Positions 44,800-54,150 of a DNA stretch of 64,000 bases are shown here, in pieces. The stretch is taken from the NCBI GenBank assembly GCA_034509495.1, contig CM067503.1, forward strand, positions 1,613,437 through 1,677,436. Reading direction: 5' to 3'. The first letter of the stretch is position 1. Each line of letters begins with the position of its first letter. The DNA is from Acestrorhynchus altus. Lineage: Eukaryota; Chordata; Actinopteri; Characiformes; Acestrorhynchidae. The notes under the pieces are model-generated. The model saw only the letters and a list, made by a program, of their open reading frames with translations, was not told where the DNA came from and made no database searches. The translations under genes and the position numbers were made by a program.

Positions 44800-45070
44800 A
44801 ATATCAGCTCACAAAGTCCATTAAAATGGAAGGCAGCACCGGGGTGACTTTAGCTCCTAATTAAAAACAGATGTGTCCATTTAATATTCTTAATACTTGG
44901 AGGGAGAGAGACAATCACTGCAGAAATATCTATTTGCCTCATTAAATCGAGAGGCTTGATCATGATGAGGGAGAGAATAATGAATGAAGACGGGCATGTT
45001 TACCAGGTTCTCTAAATAGAGTTTGCCAGGAGAGACGAGAGAGACAGAGTGAGCGCGAGAGAGAGAGGGA
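44800..45070. promoter_or_regulatory. Possible conserved non-coding element
   Basis: Non-repetitive block containing TAGCTCCTAATTAAAAACAG, TCATTAAATCGAGAGGCTTG and GAATAATGAATGAAGACG. It ends at a GAGA-rich stretch (45040-45085). Called on motif density only. Confidence 0.35.
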
Positions 45071-45295
45071 GAGAGGGAAAGGAAAACGTGCCGTAGGCCT
45101 CGGACGAGAGGGAGAGTTAACGTTTATTATGAGTGACATAATGAAAACAGAGCATGCTGGTGAAACAGAAAGGACAGGTTTAGGTAAATCACTCAGCTGT
45201 CAAAGAACAGACTAACTCCAGCCTGCTGTCGTCGCTCCCTCACTATTGTTTAGGTGGAGGCTTTAATGCGCTCCGTGGCGTCGGAGATGTGCTGA
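45071..45295. other. Non-coding spacer
   Basis: Nothing recognised. Confidence 0.4.
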
Positions 45296-45500
45296 CTACA
45301 GCCATAACATTAAGGCCACCAGTCTAATATTGTGCAGGTCAGCCTTGTGCCACAACAGCTCTGTCCCGCCAAGTCAGGGACTCCATAAGACCTTTGGAGG
45401 TTGTATCTGAAACACCTCCATGACATTGTCTACTCATTAGTTGTCATAGTTGTTCGATAACAGAAGTCCTGCCTAATGTTTTGGAGATGTTCTGACCCAG
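45296..45500 (+). mobile_element. Decayed DNA-transposon-like repeat
   Basis: TACAGCCATAACATTAAGGC, CAGTCTAATATTGTGCAGGT and GACTCCATAAGACCTTTGGA match, from memory, the beginning of a widespread teleost DNA element. It is truncated and without a usable frame. Confidence 0.5.
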
Positions 45501-45639
45501 TCGTCTAGGCCGGGGTTTCTCAACCCTGGTTGTGGACGCACCATTGTCCTGCATAGGTATATATAGGAGACAGTCACACATTCCAGATACTGTTATCTTC
45601 AGGAGGCCCTAGACTACTCAATAGACTATTAATATTAAA

Positions 45640-46240
45640 CAATAACAAAATGTATTTGTATAAATGAACTTTTACTTTACTTTTTTTTTTCTTATAAGGA
45701 TTAAAAACACATTGCTTCTCAGAAATTCTGTCAATGATCATCCAGTGTTTTTGAGCTGAAAATGCAATAATAGTAGGAGTCCAAATAAAATAAAAACAAC
45801 CTGAATGTCCTTTATTATTTTTATGATAAATGTATGTATCAGTGTTACCCTTCTCAGGACTTTTATTCTGAAATTTGAACACTGTGTGTAAAAACAAAAG
45901 AGAGCAAACAATCCCTCCCTTCTCATTTTCCTCTTTAAACCTATGTTTGGGTCAGTGATGTCATCAGCCCCGCCCCCTCTCTCTGATCAGTCAGAGTCTG
46001 TATGCAGGTTGATCATCAGCCCCGCCCCCTCTCTCTGATCAGTCAGAGTCTGTATGCAGGTTGATCACCAGCCCCGCCCCCTCTCTCTGATCAGTCAGAG
46101 TCTGTATGCAGGTTGATCACCAGCCCCGCCCCCTCTCTCTGATCAGTCAGAGTCTGTATGCAGGTTGATCATGTTCACGTGGACAGAGCAGTAAACATGC
46201 ACTGGAAGCTCCTTTGGTATTTAAACTGGGATTGAATTCA
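45640..46240 (+). mobile_element. 52-bp-VNTR dispersed element, copy E (4 units), best-preserved
   Basis: Left part with ATTAAAAACACATTGCTTCT, TTTTTGAGCTGAAAATGCAA and ACAACCTGAATGTCCTTTAT. Conserved flank CTTCTCAGGACTTTTATTCT, then GTGATGTCATCAGCC. Four nearly identical 52-bp units lie at 45968-46170. Right flank TTGATCATGTTCACGTGGAC, then AGCAGTAAACATGCACTGGA and CTGGGATTGAATTC. This copy shows all three parts in order and defines the family here. Confidence 0.9.
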
Positions 46241-46449
46241 GTTTAATTTGTTATATTTGTCTCATGTCTGCAGGTTAAGTGTGTGAAGAGTGTGTCTCAG
46301 GTTCTAAGAGTTAACTCAAATCCCCCACCTGATCCAAATACTACCTTCAGAAGTTCTCGATTGGCTGAATGGGGTTAGATTGGGGTTGGAGCTGAAACCT
46401 GCAGGACAATAGTTCTCCAACAGCAGGGTTAGACTTATCAACACAAACT
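46241..46449. other. Non-coding spacer
   Basis: Nothing recognised. Confidence 0.4.
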
Positions 46450-46548
46450 GTACAGAAACAGATGAGCTTCTGTCTCTGACTTTATATCTACAAGGTGGAG
46501 ACACTCGATAGGAGTGTCTAATAGAGTGGACAGTGAGTGGACACCATG
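46450..46548. mobile_element. Palindromic MITE fragment
   Basis: GAGCTTCTGTCTCTGACTTT, ACAAGGTGGAGACACTCGAT and TCTAATAGAGTGGACAGTGA are the internal block of the MITE family. Both ends are missing. Confidence 0.75.
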
Positions 46549-46779
46549 ACTTATCTACTAGTTGCTGCTGTATGGAGCTGATAAAATGAGTGCATGTAGA
46601 AACAAGTGGTTTGAGAATCATCAATGCTGAAGAGAAGCAAGAAGAGAACTGAGAACATTGTGAACATTGTGAACATTGTGAACATTGTGAACATTGTCAT
46701 CTCAACTGCTTCTCTTTCAGGTTCACGTTATCAGAACTGAGTTTGGTTCACTGAGAATAAACTATAGATGAAAACACAC
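46549..46779. other. Spacer with a short GAACATTGT repeat
   Basis: TGTGAACATTGTGAACATTG (about five units of 10 bp) lies at 46655-46697. Confidence 0.6.
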
Positions 46780-47095
46780 AGACATGACATGCAAGAATCT
46801 CGGGCGTGTCATGCTGAAACGCGTCTGAATGCAGAGATTAATGGGAGTGTAATAGACGCCACGGCACCACATTAGGCCGGACAGATGACAAGCACGTGAG
46901 GGGCCCACCCCAGTCGTCCTCCATCAGCTAATGTGTCATTCCATCTTCAGCGCCCCCTTTTTGCCTCCGACTGACAAAACGCCTCCGACTGTAAGCTGAG
47001 AATTAATACGCCTAATCACCCGTCCTATTATGATGGATAATTAGTGCGGTAGATAAGAGTGAGGCACATTTATTTGCTTGACTTTCCTAACACAC
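46780..47095. promoter_or_regulatory. Possible conserved non-coding element
   Basis: Repeat-free block with CAGAGATTAATGGGAG, ATCAGCTAATGTGTCATT, GAGAATTAATACGCCTAATC and GATGGATAATTAGTGCG, i.e. four separate homeodomain-type TAAT cores within about 250 bp. Called on motif content and repeat-free context. Confidence 0.4.
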
Positions 47096-47107
47096 CTCAG
47101 GTGGAAG

Positions 47108-47167
<60 letters not shown>

Positions 47168-47176
47168 CACACACAC
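47108..47176. repeat. (CA)n microsatellite
   Basis: CA run of about 29 units with a CCCCACACAC end. Confidence 0.95.
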
Positions 47177-47514
47177 ATAACATGTAGTCACATGCAGCCT
47201 TTCTGAGGGATGTCTTGTCACTTCTGATCTGTCTCGTCACTCTTCTGATGCGTCTCTGCCCTCTTGTGGGCTGACGGGTCATTTAGCCTCATTGGCAGCA
47301 GTCGACTGTTAGTCTTTAACGTGATCTTCCTGCTCAAACTTCAGCTTCACATAGCGGTGAAAAGACGGTGCTCATAATCAAATTCAGACTTTCTTTCTCT
47401 AAACCTAGACTTGGAGAACACAGCAGCTGGGCCTCCTTCAGCTCAGTCTGATAATGTAATTCACACACTGTTTCACAGTTAAAGGAGAAAAATTCATAAT
47501 CAAAACACAGTAAA
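47177..47514. other. Non-coding stretch, nothing recognised
   Basis: No supported feature. Confidence 0.4.
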
Positions 47515-47750
47515 TTATAAAAGATACTGAATCATTCAAAGTAAATACTGAATCATTCATAGTAGATACTGAATCATTCATAGAAAATACTGAATCATTC
47601 AAATTAAATACTGAATCATTCATAGAAAATACTGAATCATTCAAATTAGATACTGAATCATTCATAGTAGATACTGAATCATTCATAGAAAATACTGAAT
47701 CATTCAAATTAAATACTGAATCATTCATAGTAAATACTCATAAAATATAC
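47515..47750 (+). repeat. 21-bp minisatellite, TACTGAATCATT family
   Basis: About eleven units of ATACTGAATCATTCATAGTAG and its variants (ATAGAAA, AAATTAA). The core TACTGAATCATT is the same as in the arrays at 12.4-13.3 and 14.5-15.1 kb and, inverted, at 51.2 kb. The minus frame repeating NDSVFSM is an artefact. Confidence 0.9.
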
Positions 47751-47799
47751 TGAAAAATGTGTAGTAATTTCTGGGTAAGGGTAAATGCTAAACAATTAA

Positions 47800-49699
47800 C
47801 AGTCTTAGTGTGTATATAGTATTCATATGGTGTGTCAGTGTGTGTATATAGTAAATATATGGTGTGTCAGCGTGTGTATATAGTATTCATATGGTGTGTC
47901 AGTGTGTATATAGTATTCAAATGGTGTGTCAGTGTGTGTATATAGTATATATATGGTGTGTCAGTGTGTGTATATAGTATTCATATGGTATGTCAGTGTG
48001 TATATAGTATTCATATGGTATGTCAGTGTGTATATAGTATTCATATGGTGTCAGTGTGTGTATATAGTATTCATATGGTGTCAGTGTGTGTATATAATAT
48101 TCATATGGTGTGTCAGTGTGTGTATATAGTATATATATGGTGTGTCAGTGTGTGTATATAGTATTCATATGGTGTGTCAGTGTGTGTATATAGTATTCAT
48201 ATGGTGTGTCAGTGTGTGTATATAGTATATATATGGTGTGTCAGTGTGTGTATATAGTATTCATATGGTGTCAGTGTGTGTATATAGTATTCATATGGTG
48301 TGTCAGTGTGTGTATATTTTATATATATGGTGTGTCAGTGTGTGTATTTTATATATATGGTGTGTCAGTGTGTGTATATAGTATCTATATGGTATGTCAG
48401 TGTGTATATAGTATTCATATGGTGTCAGTGTGTATATAGTATTCAAATGGTGTCAGTGTGTGTATATAGTATATATATGGTGTGTCAGTGTGTGTATATA
48501 GTATTCATATGGTATGTCAGTGTGTATATAGTATTCATATGGTATGTCAGTGTGTATATAGTATTCATATGGTGTCAGTGTGTGTGTATATAGTATTCAT
48601 ATGGTGTCAGTGTGTGTATATAGTATTCATATAAATAGTGTGTGTATATAGTATATATATGGTGTGTCAGTGTGTGTATATAGTATTCATATGGTGTGTC
48701 AGTGTGTGTATATAGTATTCATATGGTGTGTCAGTGTGTGTATATAGTATATATATGGTGTGTCAGTGTGTGTATATAGTATATATATGGTGTGTCAGTG
48801 TGTATATAGTATTCATATGGTGTGTCAGTGTGTGTATATAGTATTCATATGGTGTGTCAGTGTGTGTATATATTATATATATGGTGTGTCAGTGTGTGTA
48901 TATAGTATATATATATGGTGTAAATAGTGTGTGTATATAGTATTCATGTGTCAGTGTGTGTATATAGTATATATATGGTGTGTCAGTGTGTGTATATAGT
49001 ATTCATATGGTGTGTCAGTGTGTATATAGTATTCTATATGGTGTGTCAGTGTGTGTATATAGTATATATATGGTGTGTCAGTGTGTGTATATAGTATATA
49101 TATGGTGTGTTTAGTGTGTATATAGTATTCATATGGTGTGTCAGTGTGTGTATATAGTATATATATGTCAGGTCAGTGTGGTATATAGTATATATATGGT
49201 GTGTTAGTGTGTATATATAGTATATATATGGTGTGTCAGTGTATATAGTATATATATATATATATATGTCAGGTCAGTGTGTGTATATAGTATATATATG
49301 GTGTGTCAGTGTGTGTATATAGTATATATATGGTGTGTCAGTGTGTGTATATAGTATACATATGGTGTGTCAGTGTGTATATATATATATATATATATAC
49401 AATGTGTGTGTATATAGTATATATATGGTGTGTCAGTGTGTGTATATAGTATATATATGTCAGGTCAGTGTGTGTATATAGTATATATATGGTGTGTCAG
49501 TGTGTGTATATAGTATATATATGTCAGGTCAGTGTGTGTATATAGTATATATATGTCAGGTCAGTGTGTGTATATAGTATATATGGTGTGTCAAATGTGT
49601 ATATAGTATATATATGTGTGTCAGTGTGTGTATATAGTATATATATGTCAGGTCATGTGTGTATATAGTATATATATGGTGTGTCAGTGTGTGTATATA

Positions 49700-49764
<65 letters not shown>

Positions 49765-49908
49765 AGGTCAGTGTATATAGTATATATATGTCAGGTCAGT
49801 GTGTGTATATAGTATATATATGTCAGGTCAGTGTGTGTATATAGTATATATATGGTGTGTCAGTGTGTGTATATAGTATATATATGTCAGGTCAGTGTGT
49901 GTATCATT
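47800..49908 (+). repeat. 2.1-kb minisatellite with a 32-bp unit and (TA)n expansions
   Basis: Over sixty units of GTGTGTATATAGTATTCATA followed by TGGTGTGTCAGT (32 bp), with 28- and 30-bp variants. The first half keeps TATTCATATGG. The second half drifts to TATATATATGG and then to a TATATATGTCAGGTCA variant. TA runs expand at 49248-49267, 49380-49400 and about 49700-49761. Frames translating to MSVCVYSIYMVCQ are artefacts. Confidence 0.95.
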
Positions 49909-50280
49909 GTAGTGGGTTTATGCACTGAAATGTTACTCATGTTGGTATTAAATTGTCCATTTTCCCTGTGAAATGTTTATATATATGCAGTTTGTTCTTA
50001 AACAACCCCGTCACCTCAGCAGGGACGAGACTAAAGTGCTGTAGATACAAGAACATTTTAATTTTCATTACAAAATTCATGTTTTTATGTGATTTAACTT
50101 CACAAAAAACAACAAATTCAAGACTTAATTCCTGTTTTTGGATCAAATGTGCTGAAGGTGAAGAGTGTGTGCTGTATTATATATGGTTTAACTGATTATT
50201 AATAACAGAATAACACTGACCTTCTCTCTGTTATTTTGTTACCCACTGAATGTCTTTGTCTCCATCAGAAACTTGTAGCA
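49909..50280. other. Non-coding stretch, nothing recognised
   Basis: No supported feature. Confidence 0.4.
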
Positions 50281-50350
<70 letters not shown>

Positions 50351-50493
50351 TTCTCACAGGAAGGTTCTGTCTCTGGAGATGCTGCATCATTAACGAGCCT
50401 GTGTCAGGGGTTTTATTATTAGAATCTGTAACCCCCCAACCAAACACACATCTCCCCCTGGTCCAGCACACACCCTGAGCCACCCCCCACCCC

Positions 50494-50570
<77 letters not shown>

Positions 50571-50669
50571 GTATGCCAAAAGCTCCAATCAGACAGCAGC
50601 TTGAGCGGCTGGTTAATGGCTAATACCTGAGCTGATACTGAGAGACAAGATGAGCTAATGTCCGCAGAG

Positions 50670-50736
<67 letters not shown>

Positions 50737-50929
50737 GGCCATGGGGCAGAGCAGGGTCTAGAGAGCAGCTCCTCAGGCTGTAATTAGTAGCCTGTGAAAA
50801 CACTGCACACCAGAGAGGAGATTTCAGAGCCCAAACGCCCGACACACAACAATAATTATTAATCAAACACACACACACACACACGCACGCACACACACAC
50901 ACACGCACACACACACACACACACACACC
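50281..50929. repeat. Cluster of four CA/GT microsatellites
   Basis: CA at 50281-50347, CA at 50497-50569, GT at 50671-50732 and CA at 50867-50928. The GT run is inverted relative to its CA neighbours at about 100-135 bp, allowing a long stem. Confidence 0.95.
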
Positions 50930-51119
50930 CTTATCACCTATTATTCTATTAATGCACAGACTGGAAAAGGTCTCAGCAGATTCAGCTCACGCTGCAGTCT
51001 TCTGTATGAGTTTCATGGTTGTGTGTTAGAAGTTTATTAACCTTTATTAGAACAAACACTACACTGTCATTCATCAGCTACTCAAGAACACTCTGAAGTA
51101 CAGGGTTGTATCCGTATTA
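50930..51119. other. Non-coding spacer
   Basis: Nothing recognised. Confidence 0.4.
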
Positions 51120-51660
51120 TACAGTATATCCACTGTGAATTCTTTTAATAACAGCTGTGACTCATTCACTATCCACTATGAATTATTCAGTGTCTAAACG
51201 ATTATCTACTATGGAGGATTCAGTATCCGTTATGAATTATTGAATACTATAAATGATTCAGTAATCACTATGAACAATTCAGTATCTACTATAAATGATT
51301 CAGTGACTAATATGAATTATTCTGTATCCACCATGAATTTCTGGCTATCTTCTATGAATGATTCAGTATCTACTATCAATTACTGTGTATCCATTATGAA
51401 TTATTCTGTATCCATTATAGATTGTTTGAATTATGAGCAAACTCCTTTGATATTTTCAGTGTTTACTCATCCAGTCATTACTGCACATTATTCCGTATCT
51501 ATGAATGATTCTGTATCCACTATGAATTGTTCAGTATCTACTGTGAACTGTTCAGTATCTACTGTCAGTCATTTGGCATGTAATACGAATCGTTCAGTAT
51601 CCAGTATGAGTTTCTTGAATTATAAGCAAACTCCTTTGAATTATTAAGTATTTACTCTGA
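51120..51660 (-). repeat. 21-bp minisatellite, TACTGAATCATT family, minus orientation
   Basis: Variants of TATGAATGATTCAGTATCTAC, the reverse complement of the unit at 47515-47750, recur with a 21-bp period. They are interrupted by non-repeat segments at about 51425-51480 and 51610-51640. More diverged than the 47.5 kb array. It lies 3.4 kb from that array in opposite orientation. Confidence 0.85.
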
Positions 51661-51979
51661 CTTATCCAGCAATTACTAGATGTCACAAATCTTCTTGTCG
51701 TGTCTGCTAAGCATTGTTCAGCATTCGTGATGAATTATTTAAATCTTCATGAAAATGACAAATGTTCAGCCGAGCTTTTCAGCCGTAATTGAACATATTT
51801 CATCTTGATGGACTGGGAACTGTGGTGAGTGTGTTCAGTTGAATTACTGGTGTATTTCAGAACGGGCAGTAACCTCAGCCATTGTTCACAACATGCCTGG
51901 AAGCTGTTTAACACTGCAATTTACGCTTCTGAAAAAAACAAAGGAATATGAAAGTGTGAGAAAGGTTTATGTGGCTCCT
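51661..51979. other. Non-coding stretch, nothing recognised
   Basis: No supported feature. Confidence 0.4.
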
Positions 51980-52480
51980 TCTGATCAGAGAGAGGGGGCG
52001 GGGCTGATGATCAACCTGCATACAGACTCTGACTGATCAGAGAGAGGGGCGGCTGATGATCAACTCTGCATACAGACCTGACTGATCAGGAGAGGGGCGG
52101 GGCTGATGCTCAGCTCTGCATACAGACTCTGACTGATCAGAGAGAGGGCGGGCTGATGATCAACCTGCATACAGACCCCCTGACTGATCAGAGAGAGGGG
52201 GCGGGCTGATGATCAACCTGCATACAGACTCTGGACTGATCAGAGAGGGCGGGGCTGATGATCAACCTGCATACAGACTCTGACTGATCAGAGAGAGGGG
52301 GCGGGGCTGATGACTGACCCAAATACTGGGTTATAGAGGAAAACAAGAAGAAGGGGCTGCTTGGTCTGTTTGCTCACACAGTGTTCAAATTTCCAGAATA
52401 AAATAATACTTTTACATAAATCAACAATAAAAATAAAAAGGACATTCAGATTGCTTTATTTTATTTGAACCATCAAGAAA
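51980..52480 (-). mobile_element. 52-bp-VNTR dispersed element, copy F (7 GC boxes, indel-rich)
   Basis: The array runs at 51980-52312 in minus orientation. The complement of the left flank then follows: GACCCAAATACTGGGTTATA, CACACAGTGTTCAAATTTCC and AATAAAAATAAAAAGGACAT. GC boxes vary as GGGGGCGGGGC, GGGGCGGC, GGGGCGGGGC and GGGCGGGC, and unit spacing drifts from 48 to 54 bp. Indels concentrate in homopolymers. Confidence 0.85.
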
Positions 52481-52819
52481 TAATCTTTATAAATCTTAGT
52501 CAAAGTAATCATTACAAATACTCATATAAATTCCAAAATAACCGGATGTAAAGGTTCTGAAGGTTGCAAAATCTAAAGCCTACAGAAAGCCCAGGGAGGA
52601 GGTGGAACTGCTCTATAGCCACAGTCACAACTATCTAACAGTTCGACACGGTTTCACAGGCCAGCAGAGAGACTGGTCATAAACAGGCCCTCATCCAGGA
52701 ATGATCTGCCAGCATGTGGTAGACAGGGTTAAAACCATGCACTGGGATGTGGTAGAGGTACAGAGTCCTTATTCACTTTCACGCTAGTGCGATATTATTG
52801 ACATAATATAAAAGCAATG
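52481..52819. other. Non-coding stretch, nothing recognised
   Basis: No supported feature. Confidence 0.4.
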
Positions 52820-53600
52820 AAAAGCGCTTTGCTGCGGTAATAATGCCTCACCCCAGCTTAGATGAACAATGCTGTGTCAGTTTCCCTGCCCGGGGCCTGA
52901 CGAGAACAGCGTTTTTATATTTAGACACAAAGGTCGCTGTATCAAATCTCAATAGCTCTACTGTTCCACCTCCATCCACAATCGTTTTCAGCCTCCGAGA
53001 AAAAAAAAAAGAAAAAGATGACGGTTCACAAGGGACTCACGCCAGGCTCCTGCAACAGAGTATCAAAAAGTCAAAGTCTTGTCTCACCACGCCAAGGGGG
53101 CTGATGGTACATCTCCGGGAGCCATTAGTGAGCTGATCAGGATGTGGCCCGGGAGCCAGCACCCAGTCACCAGAGACAGGAAGCGAGAGAGAGAGCCAGA
53201 GAGAACCTCACAACACTCAACAACACCTGTCACCCCAAGACCTAATGAGGGATACACTAGCAATAGTGGAGCTATCTGTCACAGTGATACCTGGGTCCCT
53301 GCGCCACCCACCCAACTGGGACCCCTGTAGTGCTCTTAATCAGCGCTCGAACACGCCTACACCATTACCCTCCCAAGTCTCACTATCAAAACCGATCGGC
53401 TGGATGTGATCGTGACGCCGTTACAAATGTATATTAATCAGCTTGGGAAGTGTTTTAATGCAGGTCACCCAATACATGGTAACTACATCGATGTATATGC
53501 ATTTATACACCCAGGAGAATATAAAATGGTTCAAGTAGCCACTTGGCTTTCAGAGTTACATTATGACGCCGACTCTACTCACCCCCACGCTTAACAGGTG
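52820..53600. promoter_or_regulatory. Possible conserved non-coding block
   Basis: Repeat-poor, about 780 bp. It has an A-run at about 52999-53010, GC-rich sections around 53090-53330, and GTATATTAATCAGCTTGGGA then GCATTTATACACCC further on. Three plus-strand frames overlap without splice support. Called mainly because it is an island without repeats. Confidence 0.3.
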
Positions 53601-53994
53601 GGAGGGTGTTCAAACTGGGCGTTGGAAAGAAAGAGCCGAAAAATATATGCTACGCAATCTGTTCACCGAGAGTCAGTGAGCGATAGATCTGACGCCAGAA
53701 CTGCAACAGTGCTGGATCACCCCCAATCTCACCTCATTCCACCTCTGCCAACAATTAACTTCAGAGCCACTTTGTGGGATGTTTTCATAGTTTGATACCA
53801 TTCTCAAAAGCAGAGACAGATATTGTTATTTTCGGGATCCTTGACTATCTTAAATGTCTATCGGAGATGTCAGAATGAACAACTGTATTTGTATAAATTT
53901 CTTGTGCCTAAAACAAAAAATTTCAGAAACTTACTGTTAATTGTTCATCCAAATGTATTATTTATTCAAATGTTTTTCCTAAATAAAATGAGTT
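53601..53994. other. Non-coding stretch, nothing recognised
   Basis: No supported feature. The right edge becomes AT-rich before the next VNTR element copy. Confidence 0.4.
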
Positions 53995-54150
53995 ATTGCC
54001 CTAATAAAAAAATCGAGGACTTTATTCTGAAATTTGAAGACTGTTCGAGCCAAATGAGAGCAAATATTCTCCTTCACATTTTCCTCTATAACCCAATATC
54101 TGGGCTGGGTTATGTAATTAGCCCCGCCTGTCTCTGATCAATATCTAAAA
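53995..54150 (+). mobile_element. 52-bp-VNTR dispersed element, copy G (left flank plus one partial unit)
   Basis: CGAGGACTTTATTCTGAAAT, TTTTCCTCTATAACCCAATA and TCTGGGCTGGGTTATGTAAT match the conserved left flank. A single degenerate unit follows (AGCCCCGCCTGTCTCTGATC). There is no array and no right flank. Confidence 0.8.

Noticed and set aside
45968..46170. CRISPR-like array of 52-bp repeats
   Set aside because: The repeats are contiguous without unique spacers, the genome is eukaryotic, and the array belongs to a dispersed element.
47926..48593. Several frames translating to repeated MSVCVYSIYMVCQ
   Set aside because: Frames are created by the 32-bp minisatellite; they end whenever the unit length varies.
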